From contig CAZQJC010000149.1 of assembly GCA_964593795.1 (NCBI GenBank), forward strand, positions 28,409 to 92,408: a stretch of DNA of 64,000 bases. The letters are read 5' to 3'. Positions 57,878 through 64,000 of the stretch are shown one piece after another. Origin of the DNA: JAHFDS01 sp964593795 (GTDB lineage: Bacteria; Myxococcota_A; Polyangia; JAHFDS01). The notes under the pieces were generated by a model. The model was not told the DNA's origin. It worked only from the letters and a program-made list of their open reading frames with translations, and did not search any database. Made by a program: the position numbers and the translations under genes. Every line of letters starts with the position of its first letter. The stretch's first letter is position 1.

Positions 57878-59299
57878 ATGACGCTCCTCGCGCGCTGCCT
57901 CGTCGGCCTGGCCCTCGTCGGATGCGGTGGATCACACGGCGCCGGGGGCCGGCACGCCGATGCCGGCCCCGATGGCCCCGTCGATCCGCGCGCGATCGTG
58001 CCCGCGCTGACCGCCGCGGACGAGCCGCTCGCGACGCGACCGGAGCTGCTCGCGGGCAAGCTCCACCGCATGGCCGAAGGGCCCTTCGAGTTCTACCGTG
58101 GCTCGCTCGCGCTCTACGCGCGCGACTTCGCGGATCCCGCGCAGCCCATCGGCCAGTCGCGGTTCCCGCCGCGCACGGTCCCCGCCATCGGCGATCCGCA
58201 CCCGGAGAACTTCGGCACGCTGCGCGCGTCCGACGGCAGCGTCGCGCTCGAGCCCAACGACTTCGATGTCGCCGCACGCCGGCCTTACCTGTTCGACGTG
58301 CGCCGCCTCGTCGTCGGCATGGTGCTGGCCGCGCGCACCTCCAACGCCGGACACGGGGACGATCGCCGCGACGCCGCGGCGGCCGCGCCCGACATTGCGG
58401 CCGCCACCGCGCGAGGCTACGCGCAGGCGATGGTGCAGCACGCCGGCGGTGCGCCCCGCGCGCGCGTCACGACGCCTGGCGCCAGCGTCGTGCTCGCGGA
58501 CCTCTTCTCACGCGCGGCCGAGCGTGGCGCGCGCCGCGCCGAGCTCGAGGACCTCACGGTCGTGCGGACCGTGCGCTCTCTTCAGCGCGGCGAGGAGGAC
58601 GACGAGTCGGATCACGTCCTCTGCGACGCGCCCGCCGAGGCCTGGCAGGCGCTCGAGCCGGCGCTCGCAGCGTACGCCAACTCGCTGCCTTCAGCCGTCG
58701 CGCCCGACACGCTGCGCGTCCTCGATCTGGTGCGCGAGCACGGGGTCGGCATCGGGAGCTGGCCGCGCGTGCGCTTCCTCCTCCTCGTGCGCGGCGCGAC
58801 CGCAGATCCGGCCGACGACCTCATCCTCGAGATCAAGGAGCTCGTCGAGGGCGTGGGTGCCCTCTCCGCCGCGCGGCTCGCCTGGGGCCGCCCCGACGCG
58901 GAGCCGCTCTGGGGCGAGGCGCGCTACCTCGGGTTTCCCGTGCAGATCCGCGCCGAGACCGCCGCGCACCGCACGATCCGCGTCAAGAGCCTGACCGGCG
59001 ACCTCGGCAAGCCCGCCGCGCTCGTCGAGCTCGGTCGCCAGCTCGGGGCGCTGCTCGCGCGCATGCACGCCGCCGATCGCGAGGCCACCGCCGCCATCGC
59101 CCGCGACCTCGGCACCGACCTCGAGGGCTTCGTCGCCGAGCAGGCCGCCACGGGCCTCGCCTACGCCGACGTCACCGAGGCCGACCACGACACCTTCAAG
59201 GCCGCCCGCAAGCGCCTCGGCGACTCGCTCGGGCTCCCCCCCCAGCAAGAGGCAGATCCCCTCCGGCGGCTTCTCTTCGCCGGCCCCTGCCCGCACTGA
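57878..59299 (+). CDS. DUF2252 family lipoprotein
   Basis: The 473-residue product has a lipoprotein signal (LLARCLVGLALVGC, Cys16) and then the DUF2252 core: KLHRMAEGPFEFYRGSLALY, IGDPHPENFGT, NDFDVAARRPYLFDVRRLVV and a C-terminal LGRQLGALLARMHA. The N-terminal motifs resemble aminoglycoside phosphotransferase/kinase-like folds, with H-P-E-N-F and the later D-F-D in catalytic-loop-like positions, but no activity is established. Most DUF2252 proteins are cytoplasmic, so the lipoprotein signal here is unusual. It lies divergent to the lamin-tail gene. Confidence 0.82.
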   Translation: MTLLARCLVGLALVGCGGSHGAGGRHADAGPDGPVDPRAIVPALTAADEPLATRPELLAGKLHRMAEGPFEFYRGSLALYARDFADPAQPIGQSRFPPRTVPAIGDPHPENFGTLRASDGSVALEPNDFDVAARRPYLFDVRRLVVGMVLAARTSNAGHGDDRRDAAAAAPDIAAATARGYAQAMVQHAGGAPRARVTTPGASVVLADLFSRAAERGARRAELEDLTVVRTVRSLQRGEEDDESDHVLCDAPAEAWQALEPALAAYANSLPSAVAPDTLRVLDLVREHGVGIGSWPRVRFLLLVRGATADPADDLILEIKELVEGVGALSAARLAWGRPDAEPLWGEARYLGFPVQIRAETAAHRTIRVKSLTGDLGKPAALVELGRQLGALLARMHAADREATAAIARDLGTDLEGFVAEQAATGLAYADVTEADHDTFKAARKRLGDSLGLPPQQEADPLRRLLFAGPCPH

Positions 59300-59306
59300 A
59301 GTACCG

Positions 59307-61559
59307 TCAGATCGCCTTCGCGGGAACGGCGGCCTGCGTCTGTCCGGCGCCGTAGCGCAGGAAGTACTCGGCCATGTCGAACTCGAAGAAGCCGAGGTAG
59401 CTCGACTCCACGACCTTGCGCAGGCGCTCGCGCGCCTCGCCGTGCTTGCCCGCGGCGAAGAGGCGCATCGCGCAGTAGAAGTCGAGCTCCACCAGCTTGG
59501 CGGGCGAGTCGGCCTCGGCGGCCAGCTCGCGCTCGCCGGTGCGGCCCGAAGCGAAGCGCGCGAGCGCGTGGTGCCAGCGCTTGCCCTCGACGCCCCGGAG
59601 GTACGACTCCGCGAGCGCCTCCGGCGGCTGCCCGAGGCGCCGCGCGTTGTCGACCAGCCAGATCGACGCGTAGATCTTCATGTACTCGGTGAGGTCTCGG
59701 TCGGGGCGCGACATGCCGGCGCGGTAGAAGCGCCCGGCCGCCGCGAGGTCCCCGCGCGGCGCCAGGAACGCGATCAGGTCGGCGTAGGTCTCGCCGCGGT
59801 TCGGCGCCACCGCGATCGCCTGGTCGAAGTCGCGGAGCGCCTCCTCGGTCTGCCCGAGCAGGTAGCTCGCGCGCCCGCGCTCGACCAGCGCCTCCGCGAT
59901 CGCGCGGTCGCGTCGCGGCTGGCTCGACCCGAGCATGTTCGCCACCTGGTGCCAGGCCTCGCGCGCGCCCTCGCGAGCGGTGCGCGCCTGCTCGGGTTGC
60001 CCCTGGCGGTCCCACGCGTCGCCCTCGTAGCGGCGCACGCGCGCGCGCGACAGCATGTCGCCGTAGGTCTTGCCGGTCGAGTGACCGATCGCGTCCTCGA
60101 ACCACTTGATCGCCTCGGCCGGCTTTCCCTGCTTGAGGCGGATGAGCCCGAGCCGCTCGCGCGCCTCCATGTTCTCGCCGCTCTTGACGGCCTCCTCGAG
60201 CAGCGCGACGGCGCGCTTGGGGTCCCCGCGCTCGTAGTAGCCGCGGCCGAGCGCGCCCCAGACCTGCGACGCGTCGACCTCGAGGCGCTCCTTGACCCGG
60301 AGCTGCGCCTTGCCGAGGAAGTCGACCACGCGCCGCGCCTCGCGCTCCACGTCCGCGAGGTCGGTCTCCTCGTCGCTGATCTGCATCGAGATCCGGTCCA
60401 TGTACAGGCTCGCCAGGATCTCGGTCGGCTGCTTGCGATCGGGCGCCCGGGCCACCACGCGCTCGAGCAGCGTCACCACCATCGGCATGCGGTGCCGCTC
60501 GGGGCCGACGCCGGTCTGCGCGGTCTGCAGCACGCTGCCGATCGCGATCTCGGCCGCGCACTGCGGCAGGTCCGCGTCGGGCAGCCGCTGGTGTCCGAGC
60601 AGACACAGGCGCAGCGCCGCCTCGCGCTCGAGGCCCGGGCCGCGCGGCTCGTCGCGCTGCAGGTCGCTCATGCGCCGCGTGGGGTTCGACGCGATGTACG
60701 CGGCGAGCTCGATCCATTCGGTCGCCGTGGCCCGGCCGCCGGCGATCTTCTCGAGCGCCTTGCGCACGGTCGGATCGTCGTCCGGCAGCCCCGCGAGCGG
60801 CGCGATCGCGGCGCGGGCCTTCTCGGGCTGCTCGGCGCGCAGGTACGCGCGGGCGATCGCGCGGGCGGTGTCGCCGACGCCGTGCGCGGCGCGGAAGCGC
60901 GCCATCGCCTCCGCGTTGGCGCCGAGCCCCCCCGGCTTCGCCTCGCGCGACGAGCGATAGAGCTTCGCGAGCGACTCGACCAGCATCGGCGCCGGGAAGA
61001 CGTGCACTGCGCTCTCGTGCGCCTCGAGCAGCCGGTCGACCGGCGTGCCGGGCTCGTTGCCGAGGTCGAACTCGCGCATCCACTGCACGTGCTGATCGAA
61101 GCGGGCGCGCCACGCATGCGGTCGCACCGTGGCGAGGATGCCGAGCGAGAGGATCGTGCCCTGCATCGAGCCCGCGCGCGCCTGCGTGGCGTACGCCGCC
61201 TCGGCCGCCTTCTCGAGCGCCTCGGCCATCGGCCGATCCAGCGCGGCCGGCCCCCACAGCTCGGGGGGCTCGGCCAGGAAGGCCAGGTCGCGCAGCGGCT
61301 CGAGCGCGTCGCCGACGCCGTGCCGCGGCGGCTGCCCCGCGCGCTTGATGAGGAACGGCAGGAGCACGAGCCGCGCCTTCTGGCGCTCCGCGAGCGGCGC
61401 GAGTGCCTTGCCCCAGTACCGCGTGGCGACACGGTCGTAGTCGTCGTCGCCCTCGACGTCGTTGCCGCGGGGCTTCCCGGTGCGGGGGGCGGGTGTCGGG
61501 GCACCTGCGCACGCGGCGAACAGAACGAGCGCCGGCGCGGCGCGCAGCAGGGTTTTCAT
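59307..61559 (-). CDS. Large TPR lipoprotein
   Basis: The 750-residue product has lipobox F-A-A-C (MKTLLRAAPALVLFAAC) and an all-helical mature part. Recognisable TPR units include TARAIARAYLRAEQPEKARA, LGRGYYERGDPKRAVALLEE, LGLIRLKQGKPAEAIKWFED, ERGRASYLLGQTEEALRDFD and YCAMRLFAAGKHGEARERLR. It is probably a periplasmic assembly or scaffold protein. Its stop lies 7 bases from that of the DUF2252 gene (convergent). It is divergent from the aspartokinase gene; both have TANNNT boxes in the 94-base gap. Confidence 0.82.
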   Translation of the reverse strand: MKTLLRAAPALVLFAACAGAPTPAPRTGKPRGNDVEGDDDYDRVATRYWGKALAPLAERQKARLVLLPFLIKRAGQPPRHGVGDALEPLRDLAFLAEPPELWGPAALDRPMAEALEKAAEAAYATQARAGSMQGTILSLGILATVRPHAWRARFDQHVQWMREFDLGNEPGTPVDRLLEAHESAVHVFPAPMLVESLAKLYRSSREAKPGGLGANAEAMARFRAAHGVGDTARAIARAYLRAEQPEKARAAIAPLAGLPDDDPTVRKALEKIAGGRATATEWIELAAYIASNPTRRMSDLQRDEPRGPGLEREAALRLCLLGHQRLPDADLPQCAAEIAIGSVLQTAQTGVGPERHRMPMVVTLLERVVARAPDRKQPTEILASLYMDRISMQISDEETDLADVEREARRVVDFLGKAQLRVKERLEVDASQVWGALGRGYYERGDPKRAVALLEEAVKSGENMEARERLGLIRLKQGKPAEAIKWFEDAIGHSTGKTYGDMLSRARVRRYEGDAWDRQGQPEQARTAREGAREAWHQVANMLGSSQPRRDRAIAEALVERGRASYLLGQTEEALRDFDQAIAVAPNRGETYADLIAFLAPRGDLAAAGRFYRAGMSRPDRDLTEYMKIYASIWLVDNARRLGQPPEALAESYLRGVEGKRWHHALARFASGRTGERELAAEADSPAKLVELDFYCAMRLFAAGKHGEARERLRKVVESSYLGFFEFDMAEYFLRYGAGQTQAAVPAKAI

Positions 61560-61570
61560 GGGTCCGTTCG

Positions 61571-61576
61571 AGTCTA
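61571..61576 (-). promoter_or_regulatory. TAGACT, candidate -10 box of the TPR lipoprotein gene
   Basis: TAGACT on the minus strand ends 11 bases before the ATG at 61559. Confidence 0.4.
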
Positions 61577-61630
61577 CACGCCGGCCTCGACGCGTGCCCG
61601 CCGGAACTTCACGCGCGTCGCCCGCGGTCC

Positions 61631-61636
61631 TATGCT
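61631..61636 (+). promoter_or_regulatory. TATGCT, candidate -10 box of the aspartokinase gene
   Basis: TATGCT ends 17 bases before the GTG at 61654. Unlike most others in this window it leaves room for a ribosome site (AGGAAGG at 61643-61649), so the message has a short leader. Confidence 0.45.
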
Positions 61637-61653
61637 CGCCCCAGGAAGGCACC

Positions 61654-62817
61654 GTGGAGACCATCGTCCAGAAGTACGGCGGCTCGTCCGTCGCCGATGT
61701 CGACAAGATCCGGCGCGTCGCCGCGGCGGTCGTCGCGCGGGCCCGCGCGGGGGCACGCCTCTGCGTCGTCGTGTCCGCGATGGGCGACACCACCGACGAG
61801 CTCCTGGCGCTCGCCCGCAAGGTGACGCCGTCGCCGCCGCGCCGCGAGCTCGACATGCTCGTGTCCTGCGGCGAGCGCATCTCGATGGCGCTGCTCGCGA
61901 TGGCGATCCAGGAGCTCGGCGCGCAGGCCATCTCGTTCACCGGCTCACAGAGCGGCATCCTCACCGACGAGCGGCACTCCGGCGCGCGCGTGGTCGAGGT
62001 GCGGCCGGCGCGCATCGAGGAGGCGCTCGCTGCCGGCAAGATCGTCATCGTGGCGGGCTTCCAGGGCGTCTCGCGCACGCGCGAGGTGACGACGCTCGGG
62101 CGTGGCGGCTCCGACACGACGGCGGTGGCGCTCGCGGCGGCCCTCGGCGCGAACGCGTGCGAGATCTACTCGGACGTCGAGGGGATCTGGACCGGCGATC
62201 CGCGGCACGTCCCGGCGGCGCGGCAGCTCGACTCGGTCTCCTACGAGGAGATGTTCGAGCTGGCGGAGCACGGCGCGAAGGTCCTGAACCAGCAAGCAGT
62301 GGAGTGGGCGCGGCGCGTGGGCATCGTCATCCACGCGCGGAAGACGGGCTCGGACGGGGCAGGCACGCGCGTCGAGGCGGCGCCGGCGGAGCGGCGGGCG
62401 ACGGGCGTGGCGAGCTGCGGCGATCTCGTGCGCCTGCGGCTCACCGGCGCGGACGCGACGGTGCGCCTGTGCGCGGCGATGGCGGAGCACGGGCTGCCGG
62501 TGCGTCAGCTCGCGGGGCGCGGCGACGCGAGCGCGCTCTTCGCGCTCGACGACGTGCCGGACTGGGCGAGCGTGCGCGAGGCGCTGCGCGTCGCCCTGCC
62601 GGGCCTGGAGGTGGACGAGGGCCTGGGGACCGCCACGGTCGTGGGCCACGGGGTCGGCGCGCGCGCGGCGTCGATCGCCGACGCGCTGGCCGCGGCGCGC
62701 GGCGTGGGCGCCGAGGTGAGCGGGGTCGATGCAACGCCGCTGCGCATCACGCTCGTGGTGTCCGAGCAGGCAGCACGCCCAGTGGCCGCCGCGCTGCACG
62801 CCCGCTTCATCGGCTAG
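61654..62817 (+). CDS. lysC: Aspartate kinase
   Basis: The 387-residue product catalyses ATP-dependent phosphorylation of aspartate, the first step to lysine, methionine, threonine and diaminopimelate. It starts VETIVQKYGGSSVADVDKIR (K-Y-G-G-S-S-V) and has VVVSAMGDTTDELL, CGERISMALLA, TLGRGGSDTTAVALAAALGA, YSDVEGIWTGDPR and FELAEHGAKVLN, all catalytic landmarks. Two ACT regulatory domains follow (about residues 250-387). The GTG at 61654 is supported by AGGAAGG and by alignment to the family start. It stands alone, without other pathway genes nearby. Confidence 0.96.
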   Translation: METIVQKYGGSSVADVDKIRRVAAAVVARARAGARLCVVVSAMGDTTDELLALARKVTPSPPRRELDMLVSCGERISMALLAMAIQELGAQAISFTGSQSGILTDERHSGARVVEVRPARIEEALAAGKIVIVAGFQGVSRTREVTTLGRGGSDTTAVALAAALGANACEIYSDVEGIWTGDPRHVPAARQLDSVSYEEMFELAEHGAKVLNQQAVEWARRVGIVIHARKTGSDGAGTRVEAAPAERRATGVASCGDLVRLRLTGADATVRLCAAMAEHGLPVRQLAGRGDASALFALDDVPDWASVREALRVALPGLEVDEGLGTATVVGHGVGARAASIADALAAARGVGAEVSGVDATPLRITLVVSEQAARPVAAALHARFIG

Positions 62818-62826
62818 CTTGCGAGC

Positions 62827-62846
62827 GGCCGCCTCGGAAGGCGGCC
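62827..62846 (+). terminator. Hairpin after the aspartokinase gene
   Basis: GGCCGCCT and AGGCGGCC form a perfect 8-bp stem with loop CGGA, 9 bases after the stop. No T tract follows. Confidence 0.45.
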
Positions 62847-63077
62847 ACCGCCGACCCCCTACAGCTTCGTGCCGTGCGCACGTCGTGCCGTCGCAGACCC
62901 CTTGCCTGGAGGTCTACGCAGCGGGCGCGCCGCCCCTCCCCCGCCCCCACCCGGCAAACCCGTGCCCGGGCCCCCCTCCCTGCGTCTTCGCTCCGCTGCG
63001 CGTCGCTACGCCCTTGCGGCTCGCTGCGCTCGCCTCGAAGACGGATTCTGCCGCTGTGGCCGAACCAGGACAGCCCG

Positions 63078-63497
63078 TCACGTCGGGGCGGGCAGGCAGG
63101 CGCGGGCGGCGGCGTGCGTGGTCGCCTTGAGGATGCAGTCGAGGTTCGCGTCGGGCACGTTCTTCACGCAGTACTCGACCTCCTGCGCGTGCTCCTGCTT
63201 GTAGACGGCCGCCTGCTGCGGGTTGTCCTTCTCCGCCAGCGACTCGACGTGCTTCATGACCTCGTCGCAGCGCTTCTGGCGCTCCTCGGGCTTGAGCCCT
63301 GCGCCCGCGCCCGCGGCCTGCGGCGCCTGGGGCGCGCCCCCGAGCGGCTGTAGCTTGGCCATCGCGATCGGCGAGATCTTGCCGGGCTGGCCACCCTGGC
63401 CTGCTGCGGGCGCGGTGGGGGCGGGCGCGTCGGCCTTCTTCGAGCAGCCGACAGGCGCGAGGAGTGCGCACAGAACGAGGGTCCTTCCGAGATGCAT
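63078..63497 (-). CDS. Small lipoprotein with Pro/Ala-rich linker
   Basis: The 139-residue product has lipobox A-P-V-G-C (MHLGRTLVLCALLAPVGC) and a Lys/Pro/Ala/Gly-rich linker. The C-terminal helical part has three Cys in a regular spacing (QKRCDEVMKHVESL, QEVEYCVKNVPDANLDC and AARACLPAP), suggesting a small disulphide-bonded helix bundle. No family is recognised. The ATG lies 6 bases after a TAGATT box and lacks a ribosome site. Confidence 0.7.
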   Translation of the reverse strand: MHLGRTLVLCALLAPVGCSKKADAPAPTAPAAGQGGQPGKISPIAMAKLQPLGGAPQAPQAAGAGAGLKPEERQKRCDEVMKHVESLAEKDNPQQAAVYKQEHAQEVEYCVKNVPDANLDCILKATTHAAARACLPAPT

Positions 63498-63503
63498 CCC
63501 GGA

Positions 63504-63509
63504 AATCTA
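63504..63509 (-). promoter_or_regulatory. TAGATT, candidate -10 box of the small lipoprotein gene
   Basis: TAGATT on the minus strand ends 6 bases before the ATG at 63497. The identical hexamer at identical distance precedes the lipoprotein gene at 3459. Confidence 0.5.
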
Positions 63510-63559
63510 GTGCCGCCCCTCGAGGAGTGCACCACTTTTTGACGAGCCGGATGGGCAGG

Positions 63560-64000
63560 TCAGGGTGGAGGGAGGACGACCGCCCGCCAGCCGGCTGGGT
63601 CCGGCTCGAGGCGGAAGCGCGTCAGCCGGGCGCCGCGGTCACGGAGCAGCGACAGCGTCTTCTTGGCGCGCTCGGTCGCGAGCGCGTCGCACGTCGCCCC
63701 GCTCGGCGGGCAGTGCAGGACGAGCTCGCCGCCCGCGGGGAGCCGCGCGACCGCCGCTGCGAGCTCCGCGGGGCTCGTCGGGGCCGGCGTACGCCAGGTC
63801 GAGTGGAACTTGAGTGGGAGATCGATCACTCCCCCGGCCGCGGCTGCGGGCTTCGGGGGCTCGGGCTTCGGGGGCTCGGGCTTCGGGGGCTCGGGCTTCG
63901 GGGGCTCGGGCTTCGGGGGCTCGACCTTGGCGGGCTCCTTCGGAGGCTCGACCTTGGCGGGCTCCTTCGGAGGCTCGACCTTGGCGGGCTCCTTCGGAGG
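63560..64000 (-). CDS. Protein with Pro/Lys/Glu repeat stalk, 5' end cut by window edge
   Basis: The frame is open to the right window edge. The visible part starts with EPPKEPAKV and EPPKP repeats (about 50 residues) and ends with a compact domain of about 90 residues: VIDLPLKFHSTWRTP, then ELAAAVARLPAGGELVLHC, RAKKTLSLLRDRGARLTRFR and GWRAVVLPPP. The repeat resembles the periplasm-spanning stalk of TonB-like proteins. The final domain has the helix-strand spacing of an OmpA-like peptidoglycan-binding fold but lacks its key motif, so this is only suggestive. The ATG-like start at 63829 is internal and should not be used. Confidence 0.6.
   Translation of the reverse strand, partial: PPKEPAKVEPPKEPAKVEPPKEPAKVEPPKPEPPKPEPPKPEPPKPEPPKPAAAAGGVIDLPLKFHSTWRTPAPTSPAELAAAVARLPAGGELVLHCPPSGATCDALATERAKKTLSLLRDRGARLTRFRLEPDPAGWRAVVLPPP
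63848..64000 (-). repeat. 15-base and 27-base tandem repeats encoding the P/K/E stalk
   Basis: Five exact 15-base units (63848-63922, encoding EPPKP in another phase) are followed by 27-base units starting at 63923, 63950 and 63977; the last is cut by the window edge. Both units keep the frame. Confidence 0.85.

Noticed and set aside
62930..63060. Possible small RNA or hairpin run between aspartokinase and the small lipoprotein gene
   Set aside because: The sequence has loose CGCTGCGC-type repeats but no stable, clean stem and no promoter.
59442..63353. A 1303-codon plus-strand frame
   Set aside because: It is antisense to the TPR lipoprotein and then in another phase of the aspartokinase gene; no domain found.

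Overview
The window is very GC-rich (by eye around 70 %) and gene-dense, and reads as a chromosomal segment of a deltaproteobacterial-type predator or social bacterium, most likely Myxococcota (Polyangia-like). The reasons are the many exported lipoproteins with Gly/Ala-rich linkers after the lipid-anchored Cys, PEGA-domain proteins, a FHA-fused sigma-54 activator, a Ser/Thr protein kinase, a GldA/GldG-like ABC locus with DUF4340, and many GTG starts. This assignment is inference. No rRNA, tRNA or CRISPR array was seen.

Layout. 1-5.4 kb: 3' part of an error-prone polymerase (DnaE2), a lipoprotein, a methyltransferase and a DUF1579-like exported protein. 5.5-10.3 kb: a four-gene ABC operon on the minus strand. 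10.5-20.4 kb: an RlmI-like methyltransferase, envelope proteins (PEGA-barrel, lipoproteins), a zinc-dependent phospholipase C/S1-P1-like enzyme with a partner lipoprotein, an LRR-like protein and some decayed genes. 20.5-23.9 kb: a MacA/FtsX-type/LolD-like export operon. 24-26.7 kb: a small acquired island with a RES/Xre-type toxin-antitoxin pair and remnants of IS91-type transposases. 26.7-44.5 kb: mostly plus-strand envelope and regulatory genes, including a NlpC/P60 lipoprotein, an esterase, a broken ypfJ, a FHA sigma-54 activator, a Ser/Thr kinase, a caspase-barrel fusion, an ECF sigma/anti-sigma pair, and a metallo-beta-lactamase-fold protein. 44.5-57.7 kb: minus-strand lipoproteins and a nine-gene operon. 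57.9-64 kb: a DUF2252 protein, a large TPR lipoprotein, aspartokinase, and a protein with a Pro/Lys/Glu repeat that runs off the right edge.

The most unusual unit is the operon 56202->45955. It combines a VTC-domain (polyphosphate polymerase-type) protein, a DUF4956 membrane protein, a HlyD-type adaptor, a TolC-type outer-membrane lipoprotein, a beta-propeller protein, two tandem paralogous lipoproteins, a further lipoprotein, and an exported lipoprotein with a phosphohistidine (PEP-utiliser mobile) motif followed by a PPDK-type ATP-grasp domain. It looks like an envelope phosphate-polymer or phosphotransfer system.

A second window-wide signal is a TANNNT box ending 6-9 bases before the start codon of at least 16 genes on both strands. 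Most of these lack a Shine-Dalgarno sequence. This is the geometry of a -10 element driving leaderless or nearly leaderless mRNAs, whereas genes inside operons mostly show 1-4 base stop/start overlaps or a GGAGG-type ribosome site.
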